Part shown: positions 60,175-64,000 of the stretch, piece after piece
How the letters are laid out: every line of letters starts with the position of its first letter
Position numbering within the stretch: the stretch's first letter is position 1
Assembly (NCBI RefSeq): GCF_029168945.1
Contig: NC_083602.1
Coordinates: forward strand, 68,034,600 to 68,098,599
Direction: 5' to 3'
Length of the DNA: 64,000 bases
Source of the DNA: Cannabis sativa
Taxonomy: Eukaryota > Streptophyta > Magnoliopsida > Rosales > Cannabaceae
Program-made: the position numbers and the translations under genes
Notes under the pieces: model-generated
Database searches by the model: none
What the model saw: the letters and a program-made list of their open reading frames with translations, nothing else
What the model was told of the DNA's origin: nothing

Positions 60175-61142
60175 TAAACTTCCAGCAGACCCGAACTTTC
60201 GTCTATCACTAATATTCCCTTAATTTGTTTTCATTTGTGTTTTTGTCCCTCTTCCTAAAACATCTAACATTTGGGTCCTCTATTTTTTTCAATATGGATA
60301 ATAAGGAAGATTTTAAAAGTAAAAAAAAAAAAAAACTATATTATACTGCAAAAATGTTCATTTCTATTCTATTCTTTATAATACTTTATAAAAATTTTAA
60401 TTTTTTCATTTTGCCTTTGTATTACATTATATAACAACTTTTCATATTTTCTCCATATCATTTCATATTATATTTTCAAGGGATATTGGCGGCTAAACCA
60501 CTTGAACTTTACGGTTTGTAACACTTAACCACAAAAATCGAATTTTTGGCCGCTAAACTACTTAAACCCTAGTTCTGTTTTGCTCTGCACACCTCCGTCC
60601 AAAAATTACAGTTAAGTGTCATGGTAGACTGTCCATGTGTACATATGTGTACACATGACAAAATTTTAGTGGTCCACATAATTTTAATTATTAAACATTA
60701 TGAAAAGCACAACTGTCACTTTGGTGACCTGGCGTATGAGAAAAGTCGACGTCCGCGAACACCCATGAGAGTCGATATCCGCCTTAGGTTCCTGTAGTGC
60801 GCATTTGGGGAGCCATTTGAAACGAACCTTCCTGTTAGACCTTTTTGGGTCGAGGAGAGACATTTCTTATCCCGCTCTTGGGAAGCAAATTCTGCCGTAA
60901 GTAGGCTTTCGCATATTTCATTTTTTGCATCTTTTAAAGGACTTTAATTCACGGAAGATTAATTGAGCATTTTCCATTAAATGCAACGTGTCTTGTCTTG
61001 CATAAAACACAGATAACGTTTACTCTCTAAGCTTTCGAGACGCAACGCGATCTGAGAGCTTGCAGCCCTTCTTAGCTTTTTTGTGATAAACCCCTGACAC
61101 ATGGGGCTATCTGAGATCGCTTCATATTCCTGAAGTTGTCAT
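60175..61142. other. Intergenic DNA with one MULE-like end and an unexplained GC-richer island
   Basis: 60225-60480 is AT-rich flank. At about 60482 'ggatattggcggctaaacca' starts a block whose pattern ('cacttaacc', then 'ttttggccgctaaac', then 'gtgtacacatgac') parallels the end of the element at 62251-62775, so it is probably a related terminus. 60715-60905 and 61035-61130 are distinctly richer in G+C than the surroundings, but carry no recognisable gene and no long frame. The stretch could be host DNA captured by the element. Confidence 0.4.
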
Positions 61143-61431
61143 CATAAATACATAAGTTTAACTCTCGGTTGCAAATAAATACATAAGTTTAATTTTTGGC
61201 GGTAATAATACTAAGATATATTTTTAAAACTCCGTAGGCACATAGCCGTTAAATGTCAAATTATTATTCACGTGTCATTTTTTTATTGGTATATTTAAAC
61301 TCATTTTTTTAAAAAAAAAAAAAAAATTAATAACAGAGATTTATCATGGATTACCACGTGACAATTTATTACTGCCAAAAATTAAACTTAGATATCTATT
61401 TGTAACTGAAAGTTAAACTTAAGTATTTATA
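61143..61431. mobile_element. Fold-back MITE, ~289 bp
   Basis: The left arm 'ataaatacataagtttaact' ... 'agtttaatttttggcggtaa' is matched by the complement of the right arm ('ttactgccaaaaattaaact' ... 'agttaaacttaagtatttat'). The arms are about 65-70 bp with internal duplication of 'taagttta'. A long A-run lies in the loop near 61313-61326. Exact ends and target duplication are uncertain. Confidence 0.6.
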
Positions 61432-61601
61432 CCGTAAATTACTATCTTTTTTAACTATCTATTTAATATTTTATTTATATTTATTTATTTTATCAAAACC
61501 TCTTTCCTTCTATCTTTTATTCTTTGGACTTTCACTGTAATTGTGGAGAAGAATTACTCGTCATAAGATGTCACAATTAGGAGTGTTCATAAAATACTTA
61601 A

Positions 61602-63084
61602 GAGCAACTCCAACGTTGCACTAAAATTAAGATTTGGTGTATATAATCTATCCAATATAGCAGCAAACTTCACAGCATATATGTCGTGTGGCTACAGGTC
61701 ACAACATATATGTCATGGCACTATAGCTACAACATTCTTTTTTTTAATTATTATTATTTGATTTATATTTATAGATATTGATATTATTATTTGTATTTAA
61801 AGATTAAAAATGTTACTTTTACGATGTACTCTCTTAAAATGAATCCATCTATGCACCCTTATTTGTTGCATCTCTAAAAAAAATTACCTTAATTTTTGTA
61901 TGTCCATCTACATTATAGCTATTTAAGACAATTAATAAAATTTTGAGAAATTTAAAAAAATTTAACACGCTGAAAACAGGATTCAAACAGTCTGTTGCAC
62001 GCAAAACTCTTTTATTTTATACATGCGCGAAATAGACTGTTTGAATCCTATTTTCAAAGTGTTAAATTTTTTATTGAATTTTTCAAAATTTTGCAGGATG
62101 TCCTAAATAACTACAACGCAGACGACCATGAAAAAAATTGGACTAAAAAATTTTCTTGTATGCTGAAATAGATAGGGGTGCATCAGTAGACCCCTAATGC
62201 ATTGTAGAATTTTAATCTATTTTTTTCATGGTCATGTATATTATAATTATGAGTTTTTGGCGACTAAACTCTCTCAGCTATCGTTTAACTTTTATTTAAC
62301 CCTCCAAACTCAACTTTTGACGATAAAACCCTCCAAACTATTCAACCAGTAGCAAATTTAAATTGTCATCCGGTTAATTGCCACTATGAACTGCTTATGT
62401 GCATACTCTTGTACACGTGACACGTTTATATTGGTATATCAAATATTATTATTTAAAAATTATTTTCAAAATTCATTTAAAATTAAATGAAATTATAAAA
62501 ATAAAAAATAAATATTTAAAAAATAAAAAATATTGTAAAATTTGAAATATTTTTTATATTTTTAAATGATAATATTAGGTACACCAATATAAACGTGTCA
62601 TGTGTATAAGAGTGTACACATAAGCATTCTATATTAGCAGTTAACTGTAGAAGTGGATGACAACTTAAATTTGCAAACTGTTAAGTAGTTTGGAGGGTTT
62701 TACAGTCAAAATTTGAACTTAGAGGGTTAAGTGCAAGTAGAGTGATAGTTGAGAGGGTTTAGCTGCAAAAAACTCTATAATTATTTAAGATATCCTACAA
62801 AATTTCAAAAAAAATCAAAAAAATTTAACACGCCGAAAATAAAATTCAAACTATTTGTTACAAACGTAACTCTTATACTTTGAGGGGTGCATTGCAAAAT
62901 CACCTTTTAATTTATTGTGTGTAAATTTAGAGGTGAATACTATAATTATTTTAATTTTATTAAAAAATTAATATAATAATAAAAATATTTTTTAGTATAA
63001 TTTTTTGTGTTAGGGTTAGAGTAAAAATAATTTTTGACAGCAAATTTAGTAATAGTGTGACACCAAAGCTCCTTGGAGATGCTC
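61602..63084. mobile_element. Tourist/PIF-Harbinger-like element, 1.48 kb
   Basis: The inverted ends 'gagcaactcc' and 'ggagatgctc' are flanked by the trinucleotide TAA on both sides (61599-61601 and 63085-63087). Ends of the type GAGCATCTCC with a TAA/TTA duplication are typical of this group. An internal palindrome (about 61958-62066, arms 'acagtctgtt...' and complement) is present. No transposase frame. It is nested in the hAT-like element. Confidence 0.55.
62251..62775. mobile_element. Mutator-type fold-back MITE, 525 bp
   Basis: A perfect 9-bp duplication TATAATTAT (62242-62250 and 62776-62784) flanks complementary arms that begin 'gagtttttggcgactaaact' at the left and end 'agctgcaaaaaactc' at the right. 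Complementarity continues for about 200 bp per arm. The centre is nearly pure AT. It is nested in the Tourist-like element. Confidence 0.85.
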
Positions 63085-63780
63085 TAATCCAATCTAATTC
63101 GCACGATCCAATCAAGTGCGGATTGGATTGGATTAGAAAATAGAAAATCCACATTTGTGCGAATTGAATGTTGATTGAAATTTAAAAGTAACTGATCCAA
63201 TCAGCACATATTTATATTTTTATAAAAAAAAAATAAATATACAATTAATATTTTAATGTAAATTATAGTAATTTAAAAATCTAATACATATATGATACAA
63301 ATATATTTAAAAATATAGTAAATCAAATGTATATTTTATTCTTATTTATAATCTAAAACAAATTTATTTTTAAACATCTTTCGACTTTGTTATTTTTTGT
63401 TTTATTTATTTTAGCTGGTTGTACGATACATAAAACAACAATTATTTTCTTTATTTTATTGTTATTTATGTGAAAAAAAATATTTTTTTAATAAATATTA
63501 AATAATTCAATATTAAAAAAAAATCAATCTAAAATAACTAATCCAATCTGTAGTTTTGCAAATTGAATTGGATTTGAGATATTATGTGGATTGAATTAGA
63601 TCCAAAATATAAAATCCACACTTAGTGCAAATGGAATGCGAGCAAAATTATACGAATTAGATCGGATAAACACTCCTAATCACAACACGCTTCTTCTGTC
63701 GCATCTCATGCCCTCTCATTTTCAGTGAGATGAAACTAAACTCTCAAGTCTGATCTCTGGTGTACTTTGAGAACAGTTTC

Positions 63781-64000
63781 AAACTTTCAATTTCACCAAG
63801 TACCCATTGAAACAATTGAAACAAGCATATATTAACATACATCATCAACCAAAAAAAACATTTGAATGAAACATGTTTGCTAATGAAAACTCAAAGAGTC
63901 ATGTTTAAAACTTTCAATTTCACCAAGAACCCATTGAAACAAGCATATATTAACATACATTATCAACCAAAAAAACATTTGAATGAAACATGTTTGCTAA
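63781..64000. repeat. ~127-bp tandem duplication at the window edge
   Basis: 'aaactttcaatttcaccaag' at 63781 and 63908 begins two copies that continue through 'acaagcatatattaacatac' to 'aaacatgtttgctaa', the last bases of the window. The first copy has an extra 'aaacaattg'. The right end may continue beyond the window. No gene is seen from 63679 onward. Confidence 0.8.

Larger units (their letters stand above)
61578..63678. mobile_element. hAT-like non-autonomous element (outermost of a three-level nest)
   Basis: The ends 'taggagtgttcat' (61578-61590) and 'ataaacactccta' (63666-63678) are near-perfect inverted repeats. The flanking 8-mers GTCACAAT and ATCACAAC match at six of eight positions, as expected of an eroded 8-bp duplication. 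The right half (63085-63678) is rich in subterminal 'ccaatc'/'gattgg' motifs, as is the relative at 50510-51180. Confidence 0.5.

Noticed and set aside
60225..60434. 69-codon Phe/Ile-rich frame
   Set aside because: It is a chance frame in T-rich flanking DNA with no conserved feature.

Overview
The window is nuclear DNA of a flowering plant, almost certainly a eudicot. It has GT-AG introns, a plant MIR164 hairpin, a plant 3-ketoacyl-CoA synthase, a ribosomal protein eL22 gene with a telo-box promoter, plant Ty1/copia (Sirevirus-like) elements, Mutator-type elements and AT-rich intergenic DNA. The repeat and gene families look like Rosales (for example Cannabaceae), but that is an impression and nothing in the window proves it.

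Layout. (1) 1-5790 is AT-rich repeat DNA with a roughly 560-bp degenerate tandem repeat, interrupted by a 3.1-kb solo LTR (894-4008, 5-bp target duplication GTAAT). (2) 5791-18.4 kb looks like a Mutator-like unit without a transposase. It carries a decayed multi-exon gene with a Ulp1/C48 cysteine-protease end on the + strand and a facing, decayed GRF zinc-finger gene on the - strand. One exon of the protease pseudogene was hit by a 4.9-kb reverse-oriented LTR of the same family as the first, and that LTR was itself hit by a 1.87-kb solo LTR of another family. (3) 18.6-40.1 kb is a decayed Ty1/copia family with about 1.84-kb LTRs in an internal-LTR-internal-LTR order. Its central internal region holds a 917-bp Mutator-type insertion with a perfect 9-bp target duplication. 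Its last LTR was split by a structurally complete 10.3-kb Sirevirus-like copia element (28397-38681, target duplication CATCT) with gag, pol and envelope-like reading frames, all broken. (4) 40107-41640 is a 120-bp tandem array lying directly against the end of that LTR. (5) 42-50 kb holds a broken FAR1/MULE-transposase-type gene (47204-49523), a small unknown ORF (44915-45325) and an opposing ORF with a viroplasmin-like fold signature (45789-46196). The region has GTAC-rich repeats on both sides and may be one old transposon.

(6) From 52 kb on lie the real host genes: MIR164 (+, mature miRNA at 53048-53068), a single-exon 3-ketoacyl-CoA synthase (-, 55700-57034), and RPL22 (-, 57882 to about 60170; two coding exons plus a 5'UTR exon). 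RPL22's coding intron carries a 334-bp fold-back element and a tandem copy of its own 3' splice site. (7) 60.4-64 kb is again transposon debris: fold-back MITEs and a nest of three DNA elements one inside the other.

The host genes are functionally unrelated: post-transcriptional control of NAC factors, very-long-chain lipid synthesis, and translation. Most of the other coding sequence belongs to mobile elements and nearly all of it is broken. All sequence comparisons were made by eye.
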